A stretch of 64,000 bases of DNA from Alphaproteobacteria bacterium (GCA_026126165.1 JAHCJR010000003.1:1-64000); one strand, 5' to 3'. Shown: positions 55,201-63,221, counted from the first letter of the stretch. The notes: generated by a model from the letters alone, not told the origin. Translations and numbers: made by a program.

Positions 55201-55506
55201 TTCGGCGCCGAGCCGCTCCGACATGGCGGTGTAGCCGGCGATATCGGCAAACAGCACCGTGACCTGGCGACGTTCGCCGTCGGCCGTCTTCAGCGCGGAA
55301 GGGGCGCCTTCGGTTTCAACATTGTCTTCGTCAAGTCTGGCGATGGCCTTGAGAAGCCGCTTGCGGTCGGCAAGGCGGGTGATGCCGAGATCCTTGAGAT
55401 CGTCGTTCGACAGCTCCCGCAGCAAGGCGCCGTCCACGCCATTCTCGGCGAAGGCCGCGATGTATTCATCGAGGCCGAGCCCCCGCAACCAGGCATCGAT
55501 ATCCAT
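52201..55506 (-). CDS. SAM-adenylate cyclase-AAA ATPase-TPR regulator
   Basis: A 1101-residue multidomain signalling protein. Order: SAM domain (about 1-58, MDIDAWLRGLGLDEYIAAF), class III cyclase (about 78-255, with D88 in LFADIAGY, D132 in KHMGDGVMAVFG, and YTVIGDSVNLAARLQG), an AAA/STAND-type ATPase with P-loop GPAGIGKT at 300-307 and DFGS plus MVEDLHWAD Walker B, a winged-helix-like segment, and a long TPR-like C-terminus. No membrane segment. Proteins of this architecture are common in proteobacteria and few are studied. ATG 55506 starts the SAM domain; 14 upstream in-frame codons lack a signal. Confidence 0.9.
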   Translation of the reverse strand: MDIDAWLRGLGLDEYIAAFAENGVDGALLRELSNDDLKDLGITRLADRKRLLKAIARLDEDNVETEGAPSALKTADGERRQVTVLFADIAGYTAMSERLGAEEMHKLLNRYFEAADRIVEEFGGTVDKHMGDGVMAVFGAPVTHDNDPERAARAALAMHEAAGAIALPGGGVLALHVGIASGQVVASGTGSDSHREYTVIGDSVNLAARLQGLAGPGETLISGSVQRQVAGRFTTTRLGPRRLKGIERPVEVWRIDGAQEPAGERRGTPFVGRRAELGQCRAILQEVVARGDGQTILLRGPAGIGKTRLAEEVARAALECGFALHRSLVLDFGSRKGQAAVPALVRSLLGLPSSSTREERGRAADAALAAGAFAAADRVFVNDLLDLPQPLELRALYDAMDDTARREGRRTLLAGLVTWASRDMPQLVMVEDLHWADTATLDSLSAVMAAAGDNRVALLATTRPEGDPMETAWRTIALDRPISIINLGPLRLGEAREMAASFARANEDRLTECLERAAGNPLFLEQLLQSVIENASAASEVPGSIQSLVQARMDRLRPLDKRALQAASVFGQRFSLASLRHLLDAPDYGCTELLRQQLIRPEGEDYLFAHALIRDAVYGSILTAARARLHRKAAEWFAGGDPVLHAEHLELAGDERAPAAFLEAARAEAASYRYAAAIALLTRGRGLAKLPADRVALSLALGEVEHDTGELTGARAAFEEARAAADDDAARCRALLGMAGVKRITEDLDGALTDLDVAQAIADRLGLVAEAARARFIRGNLLFPRGEIEGCLREHTRALELARQAGSAEMEAAALGGLGDAEYMRGRYHSASQRFAECAAVSRRHGFGRTEVANLPMIAITSLWCGAIGPALEAALAAVEAARRVGHGRAEMIAHHSAHVCYKPLGNLERAAHHARAATALAVRLGARRFEAESECFLADVEYMEGKAAEALRRVRRAVAIIREAGMAYMGPMILGALAAMTDDLAERQAVAAEAEVLLEKGSISHNHIFFRTRIIDASLGSGEYEEAARHARALKDYCTEPQMVALLFYADRGLALARALRGERSAGLAAELDRLIETGENLQHRTALPDLHKARRTMAV

Positions 55507-55989
55507 TGCCAGAGCACCAGCGCCGCAGGTCTGTCCGAACGACAGCATGCATCAGCCATGCCCGGCCGGCAAATCGCGACCTGTGCTGGCCGCCCAGGCC
55601 CGGATGCAGCCGGAATTGACCGGCCGCGGTGGTCCAGGGTTGGCGGCGAGGTCACCTTCGGGCAGACTCTACGTCATTGCCGAAGGAATTTTCCGTGCTC
55701 GCGTCACCTGGAGAAAGTCATCAGTGAGGGGTCGCGGTCAAAGACCCTATGCGGCTCAAACATTGGAAGAAGACCCGATGCGGTTCAAACATCGGAAGTA
55801 GAGAGACTGATCTCGCACGCAGCCGAGTCAGCAAGAACAGAGCATCGAAAGCAACTATTGTCGCGTTTAAATCCTCTGGCCAAGGCCGGTACATTTGCCA
55901 AATCATGGCACGAGTGCTAGTTTTTCAGATCGTTTTCACCAGTCCCACAAAATGGGGCTAAATAAACCACAAAAAACAATGGGGCAATC
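55507..55989. other. Intergenic boundary region, gene-poor
   Basis: About 480 bases without a convincing gene. The left half keeps the local high GC; the right half is much richer in A and T and leads into the transporter operon. It contains a 29-base tandem repeat at 55743-55800 and a weak promoter-like pair (TTGCCA at 55895, TAGTTT at 55918, 17 bases apart). It may mark the left edge of transferred DNA. Confidence 0.5.
55743..55800. repeat. 29-base tandem repeat, two imperfect copies
   Basis: Copies at 55743-55771 and 55772-55800 agree at 25 of 29 positions and abut exactly. Core shared sequence is ATGCGG(C/T)TCAAACAT. No coding role seen. Confidence 0.75.
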
Positions 55990-56799
55990 ATGCGCAGGAT
56001 CCCTTTTTTCATAGCCGCCTTGGCTGCCACGGCCATGGCCACAACTGCAATTGCTGCGGACCTTGGAGAAATAACGAAACGGGGGCGAATGATTGCGGCA
56101 ACAAGCGGCAATCTGCCACCCAACACTTTTGTCGACAGCAATAATCAGCTCACGGGCTATGACATAGAGGTCGCGCGGATCGTCGAGAAAGCGATTGGAA
56201 TCCCGATCCATTTCGAAAAGCTCGATTTCAAGGGAATAATGCCTGGTCTGCAGACGGGCCGGTTCGATATCGTCTTTTCGAACGTGAACATCACGGAGGA
56301 ACGCAAGCAGATATTCGATTATTCGATACCGTATTCGCGTGCGGCCGTCATCGTGCTCATTCCTTCGAATGTCCAGGGGATTTCCAGCTTCAAGGATCTC
56401 AAGGGACGCAATGTCGGCGGGATCTCGGGGGCTGCCGATGGCGAGATTCCGGCCAGGGAAATCAGTGAGAAATTTGGCGCATTCAAATCCTTCAAGGGTT
56501 ATCCCGGATACGCCGAGATGTTCACCGACCTGCGGACCGGGCGTCTTGATGCGATCATTTGTCCTGATCTGGCTGCAGCCGATTTCCTGAACAAGAATCC
56601 CGGCGCCGGGAAGATTCTTGCGGAACCCTATTCCGTTCGTTTTGTCGGAGCGCCGATGCAGAAGGGATCAACGCAGTTGAAAGCGGCGGTCGATGCAGCG
56701 ATCCGAAAGGCTCGGCAGGAGGGCACCCTGGACCAGTTGGCAAAGAAATACTTCGGCCTCGACCAGTTCAGCAAGGAGCTCATCGATCGGGTCCCCTAA
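55990..56799 (+). CDS. Amino-acid-type ABC transporter substrate-binding protein (SBP_bac_3)
   Basis: A 269-residue periplasmic binding protein with a signal peptide (MRRIPFFIAALAATAMATTAIA). Family pattern: NNQLTGYDIEVARIVEKAIG, GRFDIVFSNVNITEERKQIFDYS, and LDAIICPDLAAADFLN. It binds a polar amino acid or related small solute. Base composition is clearly lower in GC than in genes left of 55.5 kb (an inspected 60-base line, 56101-56160, is 50 percent GC), hinting at transfer. It is the first gene of a three-part transporter operon that continues to a hydantoinase. Confidence 0.92.
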   Translation: MRRIPFFIAALAATAMATTAIAADLGEITKRGRMIAATSGNLPPNTFVDSNNQLTGYDIEVARIVEKAIGIPIHFEKLDFKGIMPGLQTGRFDIVFSNVNITEERKQIFDYSIPYSRAAVIVLIPSNVQGISSFKDLKGRNVGGISGAADGEIPAREISEKFGAFKSFKGYPGYAEMFTDLRTGRLDAIICPDLAAADFLNKNPGAGKILAEPYSVRFVGAPMQKGSTQLKAAVDAAIRKARQEGTLDQLAKKYFGLDQFSKELIDRVP

Positions 56800-56882
56800 C
56801 GGGCCGGCTTGGGGGCATGAGACCGGTCTGATGATCTCCGATAGGTGAGCCACCGTCCCAGCGGCACATTCGGGTAAGGTCG

Positions 56883-57590
56883 ATGAACCTTGATTTCGGG
56901 GTAGCGGTAGCATACCTGCCGCATCTATTGCAGGCTGCCGGGCTGACGATTTTTCTTGCCCTCACAAGCCAGGCGATCGGCACGGGCTTGGGTACTCTCC
57001 TGGCTCTGGGACGGAGTGCTGGACCACGGTGGCTGTCTGCAATCATCTGGGTGTATGTCTGGATTTTCCGAGGCACCCCGATGCTGCTGCATCTGTTTTT
57101 CATCTACTACGCGGCACCTCTGTTCGGCCTCACGCTCGATGCCCTGCCTGCAGCGATCATCGCAATGTCGCTCAGTACCACCGCCTATAGCTGCGAAATC
57201 ATTCGTTCGGGCATACAGGCCATTCATCACGGCCAGATTGAAGCGGCGCGAGCCGTCGGCATGACGTACCCAAAGATCGTGCGGCGGATCATCATGCCGC
57301 AGGCCATCCGCATCATCATTCCACCCTATATGAGCAACTTCATCAGCCACACCAAGAACACCTCCCTGGCCTCGGTCATCACCGTCCCTGAACTGATGCT
57401 GACCGCGCAGATGATTTACAGTTCCACCTATCGCGCAATTGAGATTCTGAGCACCGCTGGCCTGATCTACCTCTTTCTGACCTCATGCTTGACATGGCTG
57501 CAGCTATATTTCGAACGTGCAACGGCCTATGAAAAGCGGGGCCTGAGCGAGCGGCGCAAACGCCTGCTTGGAGTGTCTCAGCCATCATGA
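56883..57590 (+). CDS. Polar amino acid ABC transporter permease
   Basis: A 235-residue His/Glu/Gln/Arg/opine-type permease with about five helices. Conserved pieces: WIFRGTPMLLHLFFIYY, STTAYSCEIIRSGIQAI and the EAA loop EAARAVGMTYPKIVRRIIMPQAIRI. Only one permease gene is present, so it probably works as a homodimer. It follows the binding-protein gene after 83 bases. Confidence 0.93.
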   Translation: MNLDFGVAVAYLPHLLQAAGLTIFLALTSQAIGTGLGTLLALGRSAGPRWLSAIIWVYVWIFRGTPMLLHLFFIYYAAPLFGLTLDALPAAIIAMSLSTTAYSCEIIRSGIQAIHHGQIEAARAVGMTYPKIVRRIIMPQAIRIIIPPYMSNFISHTKNTSLASVITVPELMLTAQMIYSSTYRAIEILSTAGLIYLFLTSCLTWLQLYFERATAYEKRGLSERRKRLLGVSQPS

Positions 57591-57626
57591 CTCTGTGGCC
57601 CGGCCCATCATCAGGCGATGTGAAAA

Positions 57627-58382
57627 ATGATAGAAGCTATCGATCTACATAAGAGGTTCGGGGCACTGGAGGCCTTGCGGGGGGTCTCTGTCGAAGTTAC
57701 GCGTGGTGAAGTTCTCGTACTTATCGGGCCGAGCGGCTCTGGCAAGAGCACGCTGCTGCGGTGCATGAATTTCCTGGAGGAACCCACCTCGGGTATTGTG
57801 AGGCTCGATGGCCGACGCCTGGGCGTGATCGATTCCAATGGAAAGAGTCGTCGAATGGTCGGTCGCGAGCTTGCCGAGATGCGCTCGCAGATCGGTATGG
57901 TGTTTCAGCTTTTCTATCTCTGGCCCCATCTGACCGCGATCGAGAACGTGATGGCCGGCCTGACCGACGTTCGCCGCATGTCAACCAGAGCCGCCGCGGA
58001 GATGGCGCGCGCGCAGCTAGCCAAGGTCGGCCTCGCGGACAAGTTTACCGCATACCCCGAACAGCTTTCCGGCGGGCAGCGTCAGCGTGTGGCGATTGCT
58101 CGCGCCCTCGCGATGGAGCCGAAGGTGATGCTGTTTGACGAACCTACCTCCGCCCTTGATCCGGAACTCGTCGACGAGGTTCTTGCCGTGATGGAGAAGG
58201 TCGCCGAAGAAGGAATGACCATGATCGTGGCAACTCATGAAATGGATTTCGCGCGGCGAGTCGCCGATCGTGTGGCATTCATGGACGAGGGCCAGATCGT
58301 TGAACTGAGTCCTCCGCAAGACATATTCGAGCAGCCGACCAACGAGCGTACGGTGCGGTTCCTGAGAAAGTACCTCGCGTGA
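57627..58382 (+). CDS. Polar amino acid ABC transporter ATP-binding protein
   Basis: A 251-residue ATPase with Walker [11 protein letters not shown]-loop [13 protein letters not shown], signature [15 protein letters not shown], Walker [15 protein letters not shown] and H-loop ATHEMDFAR, the GlnQ/HisP pattern. It completes the uptake system. It lies 36 bases after the permease gene and 40 bases before the epimerase gene, all in one direction. Confidence 0.94.
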   Translation: MIEAIDLHKRFGALEALRGVSVEVTRGEVLVLIGPSGSGKSTLLRCMNFLEEPTSGIVRLDGRRLGVIDSNGKSRRMVGRELAEMRSQIGMVFQLFYLWPHLTAIENVMAGLTDVRRMSTRAAAEMARAQLAKVGLADKFTAYPEQLSGGQRQRVAIARALAMEPKVMLFDEPTSALDPELVDEVLAVMEKVAEEGMTMIVATHEMDFARRVADRVAFMDEGQIVELSPPQDIFEQPTNERTVRFLRKYLA

Positions 58383-58422
58383 GGCCGGATGGGGCGCACG
58401 CCAAGGCGCTTCGTGCCGATCG

Positions 58423-59412
58423 ATGACTGTTCTCGTGACCGGCGGCTCCGGGTTTGTTGGATTGAATGTGCTTGAAGCGCTTCTCACGGGTGGCGAAACA
58501 GTCATCAGCTGTGACCTTGGCCCGGTGCCGGGACCGGCATTGGAGACCTTCGGCAGCCTCTCCGGCACATTGCATGAAGAGACATTGGACGTGCGGGATC
58601 GCGCTGCGGTGCTCGCGCTACTTGCCCGGTTCCGTCCTTCTAAGGTCGTGCATGCGGCTGCGATCTCGCCTGCGGCTGAAGCGGAGTTGGAGGCGGCCGG
58701 GAACATTGTCGCCGTCAATATCGGCGGCACCGTCAATATACTCGATGCAGCATATTCGGCCGGCGCCGATCGGATTGTCATCCTGAGTTCGGCTGCTGTG
58801 TATGGAAGGGCGGGCTTTCGATTCCCGATTCTGACCGAGGAAACGCCGGCCGAGCCGACCAGCATTTATGGCATCAGCAAGTTCGCCGCCGAGCAGATCG
58901 CACTTCGCTACCGTGATCTTGGCTGCGACCTTGCAGCCTTGCGCCTCGGCAGCATCTTTGGCCCCTGGGAGCACGTAACTTCCGTCCGAGGAACCATCAG
59001 CCCGATGTGGCAGATCCTGGAGTTTGCCAAACAAGGACGACCCATTCGCCTGCCGAGGCCGGGTCGCCGGGACTGGATCTATGGTCGCGATGTCGGCGCT
59101 GCTGTGGTTGCCACCCTGGACTTTCCCGGCAGGGTACCGGCGCTGGTCAATATTGGTGCGGGATCGCAATGGAGCGTCGCCGATTTTTGCTCCCAGATGT
59201 CGGAAGTCGGCGTTGCGCTAGACTGGGCCATCGATCCGGCGGAGGCAAACATTGATTATCATGGTCCACGGGACCGGGCCCCGCTATCGACAGTGGCGCT
59301 GCGGGAGTTTCTGGACTTTTCGCCCAGATTTGACATTCGATCCGCCATCGTCGACTACTTGGCATGGGCCGAAGCGAAATGCCGGCAAGTTCCTCGACAG
59401 GACCAAGCATGA
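58423..59412 (+). CDS. NAD-dependent epimerase/dehydratase family protein
   Basis: A 329-residue extended short-chain dehydrogenase. The N-terminal nucleotide-binding motif is TGGSGFVGLNVLEAL, followed by VVHAAAISP, SSAAVYG and the catalytic YGISK (Tyr-x-x-x-Lys). Such enzymes usually act on nucleotide sugars or similar alcohols. Its job amid amino-acid transport and hydantoinase genes is unclear. The stop overlaps the hydantoinase start as ATGA, so they are co-translated. Confidence 0.9.
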   Translation: MTVLVTGGSGFVGLNVLEALLTGGETVISCDLGPVPGPALETFGSLSGTLHEETLDVRDRAAVLALLARFRPSKVVHAAAISPAAEAELEAAGNIVAVNIGGTVNILDAAYSAGADRIVILSSAAVYGRAGFRFPILTEETPAEPTSIYGISKFAAEQIALRYRDLGCDLAALRLGSIFGPWEHVTSVRGTISPMWQILEFAKQGRPIRLPRPGRRDWIYGRDVGAAVVATLDFPGRVPALVNIGAGSQWSVADFCSQMSEVGVALDWAIDPAEANIDYHGPRDRAPLSTVALREFLDFSPRFDIRSAIVDYLAWAEAKCRQVPRQDQA

Positions 59413-60806
59413 ATTTTGACCTCGTCATACGCAATGCCGACATTGCCACCGCAAGCGAGCGATTTGTTTCCGACATTGGCATCGCTGCGGGTCGGATCGC
59501 CGCGCTCGGCGAGCGCCTGCCGAAGGGGACACGCGAGATTGATGCCAGTGGTTTCCTTGTGCTTCCGGGAGGCGTCGATAGTCACTGTCACATCGACCAA
59601 CGCACAAGCCAGGGCCTTGTCACAGCGGACGATTTCGAGTCCGGGACCATATCTGCCGCGTTTGGCGGAACCACAACCATCATGTCCTTCGCCGCGCAGC
59701 ATAAAGGGCAGTCAGTGCGCGCCGTGGTCAATGACTACCATTCGCGTGCGGAAGGAAAGGCAATCATTGACTACACCTTTCACCTGATTATTTCCGATGC
59801 TGGCGAGCAAACGATCGGCCAGGAACTTCCAGCGCTGATCAAGGACGGCTATACGTCGCTAAAGATCTACATGACCTACGAGGCCCTCAGACTGCCCGAT
59901 CGGCAGTTCCTGGAGGTTCTCGACGTGGCTGGTCGCGAAGGCGCCATCGCCATGGTCCATGCCGAGAATCACGAACTTGTTGACTGGCTTACTGACAGGT
60001 TGCTGCGCGATGGTAAGACCGCCATGCGCTATCACGCCGCTGCGAGACCTGCGCTCGCGGAGAATGAAGCAACAAACAGGGCTATAACCTTTGCGGAGGC
60101 CGTCGGGGTTCGGATCCTTATCGTGCATGTTTCGAGCGACGAGGCCATGTCGACAATTCGGCGCGCTCAGGATCGCGGCGTACCCATTTTGGCCGAAACC
60201 TGCCCGCAGTATCTCTTCCTTACCGCATCTGATCTCGATCGAGAAGCATTTGAAGGTGCGAAGTATTGCTGCACTCCGCCGCCCCGGAGCTCCGCCGACC
60301 AGGCCGCGTTGTGGCGCGGAATTGCGAATGGCACGTTTCAGGTCATCTCCTCGGATCACTCGGCGTTTCGCTTTGACGATCCTAAGGGAAAAAAGGTGGC
60401 AGGGGCCAGCGCGCCCTTTAACAGGGTTCCGCAAGGAGTGCCCGGGATCGAGGTCCGTCTGCCACTGCTGTTTTCCGAAGGTGTGATGAAGAATCGGATC
60501 ACGCTGCAACAGTTTGTTTCGCTCACGGCCACGGCTCCGGCAGCGATTTACGGTTTGGCGCAGCGCAAGGGCACCATCGCAATCGGCGCGGATGCTGACA
60601 TCGCCCTATGGGATCCGACGCGCGAGGTCACCATCGACATTGACAACCTGCACGACAGGATGGACTACACGCCCTATCAGGGGATGACAATCACCGGCTG
60701 GCCGACGACGGTGCTGTCGCGTGGAGAGATTGTTTGCCAGGACGGGCGTCTTCTTGCACGCTCGGGCAGAGGCAAGTTTTTGCGACGGGCCCCATTTTCC
60801 CGCTAG
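59409..60806 (+). CDS. Dihydropyrimidinase/D-hydantoinase family enzyme
   Basis: A 465-residue cyclic amidase. The binuclear site is complete: H59/H61 in GGVDSHCHIDQ, carbamylated K152 in TSLKIYMTYE, H184 in MVHAENHE, H240 in LIVHVSSDE and D316 in ISSDHSAF. It opens the ring of dihydropyrimidines or hydantoins in the cytosol. ATG 59409 overlaps the epimerase stop. The end overlaps the deaminase gene tail to tail by four bases (CTAG). The transporter in front would bring in the cyclic amide or its product. Substrate not determined: no carbamoylase of the usual type is adjacent. Confidence 0.92.
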   Translation: MNFDLVIRNADIATASERFVSDIGIAAGRIAALGERLPKGTREIDASGFLVLPGGVDSHCHIDQRTSQGLVTADDFESGTISAAFGGTTTIMSFAAQHKGQSVRAVVNDYHSRAEGKAIIDYTFHLIISDAGEQTIGQELPALIKDGYTSLKIYMTYEALRLPDRQFLEVLDVAGREGAIAMVHAENHELVDWLTDRLLRDGKTAMRYHAAARPALAENEATNRAITFAEAVGVRILIVHVSSDEAMSTIRRAQDRGVPILAETCPQYLFLTASDLDREAFEGAKYCCTPPPRSSADQAALWRGIANGTFQVISSDHSAFRFDDPKGKKVAGASAPFNRVPQGVPGIEVRLPLLFSEGVMKNRITLQQFVSLTATAPAAIYGLAQRKGTIAIGADADIALWDPTREVTIDIDNLHDRMDYTPYQGMTITGWPTTVLSRGEIVCQDGRLLARSGRGKFLRRAPFSR

Positions 60807-61282
60807 TTTGCGGTCGGTGGTCGCCAGCTCCGCCGGTTTTCCTCACATTCTTCCGTGCACACGCCGGTTACTATTTCAAACTTCCGACCGGTCATCGCCA
60901 GCAGCTTTTCCATTGTATAGTCGCCGTAACTGGTGCTCTCCGGTGGCGCAAACCGTTTCATTCCCTGGTGGCGCGCGCCAAGGACCACCCGCTCAATGCC
61001 GACCTCAACCAGCGCCCAGCAGCACATCGGACAAGGCTCCATCACTGTGTAGCAGGTGCAATCCGACAAGTCTGCCCGTCGAAGATTGTGGCAGGCATCG
61101 CGGATCGCCTGGATTTCGGCGTGCGCCGTCGGGTCGCCGCTTGATAAAGCCACGTTATGGCCGACGCCAACGATACCGCCTTGTCGCACGATAACCGACC
61201 CAATCGGAGAATTCCCTCGCTCACGCCCGAGAGTTCCCTGCGCGAGAGCCAAGCTCATGAATCGGTGGTGGTCATTGTCCAT
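60803..61282 (-). CDS. Nucleoside/base deaminase (CDA superfamily)
   Basis: A 159-residue zinc deaminase: the catalytic motif H54-A-E56 lies in PTAHAEIQAI and the zinc cysteines C84/C87 in EPCPMCC. The pattern matches tRNA-adenosine/guanine-deaminase-like small enzymes that deaminate free bases or nucleosides. It is on the opposite strand, ending inside the hydantoinase gene by four bases, and may provide a deaminated pyrimidine or purine to the same pathway. Confidence 0.9.
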   Translation of the reverse strand: MDNDHHRFMSLALAQGTLGRERGNSPIGSVIVRQGGIVGVGHNVALSSGDPTAHAEIQAIRDACHNLRRADLSDCTCYTVMEPCPMCCWALVEVGIERVVLGARHQGMKRFAPPESTSYGDYTMEKLLAMTGRKFEIVTGVCTEECEENRRSWRPPTAN

Positions 61283-61443
61283 TCTGATCTCCCATTCCTG
61301 ACGAGATGCCGCGTCTCGAGATCCCCTGGACAGATGGTTCCGGAACGCGCTGTGCTATCCTGACCCTGTCCGCCTGAGGATGCCATACCCGGCTCGTTGT
61401 CTGCCTGGTGAGGACGCTCGAAATTATGCGGGGATTTCATGCC

Positions 61444-62724
61444 ATGGAGATTTCGGAGAATGTCAAAGTCATTGCCCTGGCGGGTGGCAGCCTGATCGAC
61501 GGCACGGGGGCCGATCCTCTGCCAAACAGTGTCGTCCTTGTGGAAGGCGCAAGGATCCAGAGAGTGGGTCGCGAAGGCGAGTTCGAGATTCCTTCATCTG
61601 CGCTCGTCATCGATACGACGGGTACCACGGTTATGCCCGGGCTCATCGATCTTCATGTGCATCTTCGCAGCGGGCCATCCGATCGCATGCGGTTGGGCAG
61701 TGGCGATGTTCCAACGCATCTTGACATGGCCTTGACCTTGATCGGGATCAAGGCCTATGCGAGGGCACGGCAGACCATGCGCATGGGCTTCACCACCTTG
61801 CGCGATGTCGGCGATGTCGGAAATATGGCGGTGTCGCTGCGCGATGCGATCGACAGTGGTACTGTGGAAGGCCCGAGAATTCTTGCGAGCGGTCCCAACT
61901 TGACAGCGACCGGCGGGACTGCCGATTACATACCCGACTGGCTGGTTCGAACCGATACCGAAACACGGGTCGTGGACGGCATTGAAGGTGTGCGGCGCGC
62001 CGTTCGGCGCAACATCAAGCACAAGACGGATTGGGTGAAGTTCTTCGCAACCGGCACATTTGGCGAGGGAGGTGATCAGGACTTTACTGACGATGAGATG
62101 CGGGCAATGGTCGATGAAGCGCATGCCAAGGGGAAGTTCGTCTGTGCTCATGCCTGTTTCGCGAAGGGTACTCTGGCTGCCGTCAGGGCAGGCGTGGACT
62201 CGGTTGAACATGGATCACAGCTTACCGACGAAATCATTGATCTCATGCTCCAGAAACAGACGACGCTCGTACCAACGATATACATATTCCACGCCATTCT
62301 TCACAGAGGGCGTCAGTCGGGGATGGGGAACGCCGCCATTTCTACTGCTCAAAGGATCTTTGATCGCCACATAGAAAGCTTCCGCAAGGCAATGGCTGCG
62401 GGCGTCAAGATTGCCATGGGGTCCGACTGCGGCAATGCGGTGACCGAACATGGTACCAACGCCATCGAACTGGAATTGATGGTCAAGCACGGCATGTCGC
62501 CCATGGAGGCCATTTTGTCTGCAACGCGCGATGCGGCGGCGACCCTCCGAATGTCCGACCGTATCGGTGCCGTCAAGGAGAACCTGCTCGCCGATATCAT
62601 CGCCGTTCATGGCAATCCGCTTGCGGACATAAGAATCTTGCAGGACAAGCTGAATATCGGACTGGTGATGAAACACGGCGCGGCGTTCCACTGCAATCTG
62701 CCGGCCCGCGGGGAAGCGTTCTGA
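61444..62724 (+). CDS. Amidohydrolase (imidazolonepropionase-like group)
   Basis: A 426-residue metal hydrolase. The H71/H73 pair is in MPGLIDLHVHLRS; further expected ligands are in DWVKFFATGTF, FVCAHACFAKG, SVEHGSQL and the aspartate in MGSDCGNA. ATG 61444 is used because GGGG lies nine bases upstream; GTG 61408 and ATG 61426 are in frame. It is separate from the hydantoinase operon by the deaminase gene. Related in fold to the enzyme at 40637-41917 but belonging to a different subgroup by its motifs. Confidence 0.87.
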   Translation: MEISENVKVIALAGGSLIDGTGADPLPNSVVLVEGARIQRVGREGEFEIPSSALVIDTTGTTVMPGLIDLHVHLRSGPSDRMRLGSGDVPTHLDMALTLIGIKAYARARQTMRMGFTTLRDVGDVGNMAVSLRDAIDSGTVEGPRILASGPNLTATGGTADYIPDWLVRTDTETRVVDGIEGVRRAVRRNIKHKTDWVKFFATGTFGEGGDQDFTDDEMRAMVDEAHAKGKFVCAHACFAKGTLAAVRAGVDSVEHGSQLTDEIIDLMLQKQTTLVPTIYIFHAILHRGRQSGMGNAAISTAQRIFDRHIESFRKAMAAGVKIAMGSDCGNAVTEHGTNAIELELMVKHGMSPMEAILSATRDAAATLRMSDRIGAVKENLLADIIAVHGNPLADIRILQDKLNIGLVMKHGAAFHCNLPARGEAF

Positions 62725-62852
62725 CCGGTTGTTCGTTTCCTGGCGGCGGGGCAGCACTTGCCTAGGACTGGTTCAAGTTGCTCGATTGTCACGATCCGAG
62801 CCCCGTTCTCCGCCAGCCACTCGAGATTTCACTATGCGAGTCAACCGAGCAA

Positions 62853-63107
62853 CCTTGGATCGACGCAGGCGTGCGGAGTCTCGAACTGGCGCAGAACGCG
62901 CAGCGCCTGTTCGAGCGCCAGGAACCGCGCCGGAAACGCCGCCTGCTCAACTTCCTGCTATCGAACTGCTCCTGGGCGGACGGAGAGATGACCGCCACCT
63001 TCCGCCAACCCTTTGATCTGTTGGCAGAAACCACCGCCATCGCCGCCCGTAAAGAGGCGGCGACAATGGCCAATTCGGGCAAAAGTGAGATTTGGCTGGG
63101 GGACTAG
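62853..63107 (+). pseudogene. Remnant of a large serine recombinase, C-terminal end only
   Basis: An in-frame stretch of about 85 residues carries the familiar end of large serine site-specific recombinases: ELAQNAQRLFERQEP, KRRLLNFLLSNCSW, and TATFRQPFDLLAET. The catalytic and DNA-binding domains are missing, so it is a truncated relic. Its last codons (WLGD, stop TAG at 63105-63107) lie inside the tRNA-Gln gene on the other strand, as happens when an element integrates at a tRNA 3' end. Confidence 0.8.
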
Positions 63108-63166
63108 GATTCGAACCTAGACAACCAGAGTCAGAGTCTGGGGTCCTACCGTTAGACGATCCCCCA
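63093..63166 (-). tRNA. tRNA-Gln (anticodon CTG)
   Basis: Read on the minus strand, the gene starts TGGGGGATCG and ends with CCCCCAGCCA. The acceptor stem TGGGGGA/TCCCCCA, the anticodon arm CCAGA-CTCTGAC-TCTGG and a T arm with TTCGAAT fold correctly. The seven-base loop puts CTG at positions 34-36, so it reads CAG. CCA is encoded (63093-63095). It appears intact despite the recombinase relic at its 3' end. Confidence 0.95.
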
Positions 63167-63192
63167 GCAGCCGGGATCGCTTAGAGGTGGGG

Positions 63193-63221
63193 AACATAGG
63201 AAGCTCGTTCCGGCTTGTCAA
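63193..63221 (-). promoter_or_regulatory. Promoter of tRNA-Gln
   Basis: On the minus strand a perfect TTGACA (63221-63216) and TATGTT (63198-63193) are 17 bases apart. The predicted start near 63186 is about 20 bases before the tRNA. Confidence 0.75.

Noticed and set aside
55906-55917. Sigma-54-like TGGCACG followed by TGC upstream of the amino-acid binding-protein gene
   Set aside because: The GG and GC doublets are only seven bases apart; sigma-54 promoters need ten, so it does not fit.
55507-56000. Second copy of the tRNA-Gln 3' end as a left attachment site of the island
   Set aside because: I looked by eye for the ACTAGGATTCGAAC-type sequence near the left boundary and did not find one; a computed search would be needed.
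62607-62820. Minus-strand peptide-like stretch (LEWLAENGARIVTIEQLEPVLG) beside the amidohydrolase end
   Set aside because: It looks like a possible gene fragment, but it is short, overlaps a solid gene and I cannot match it to a family.
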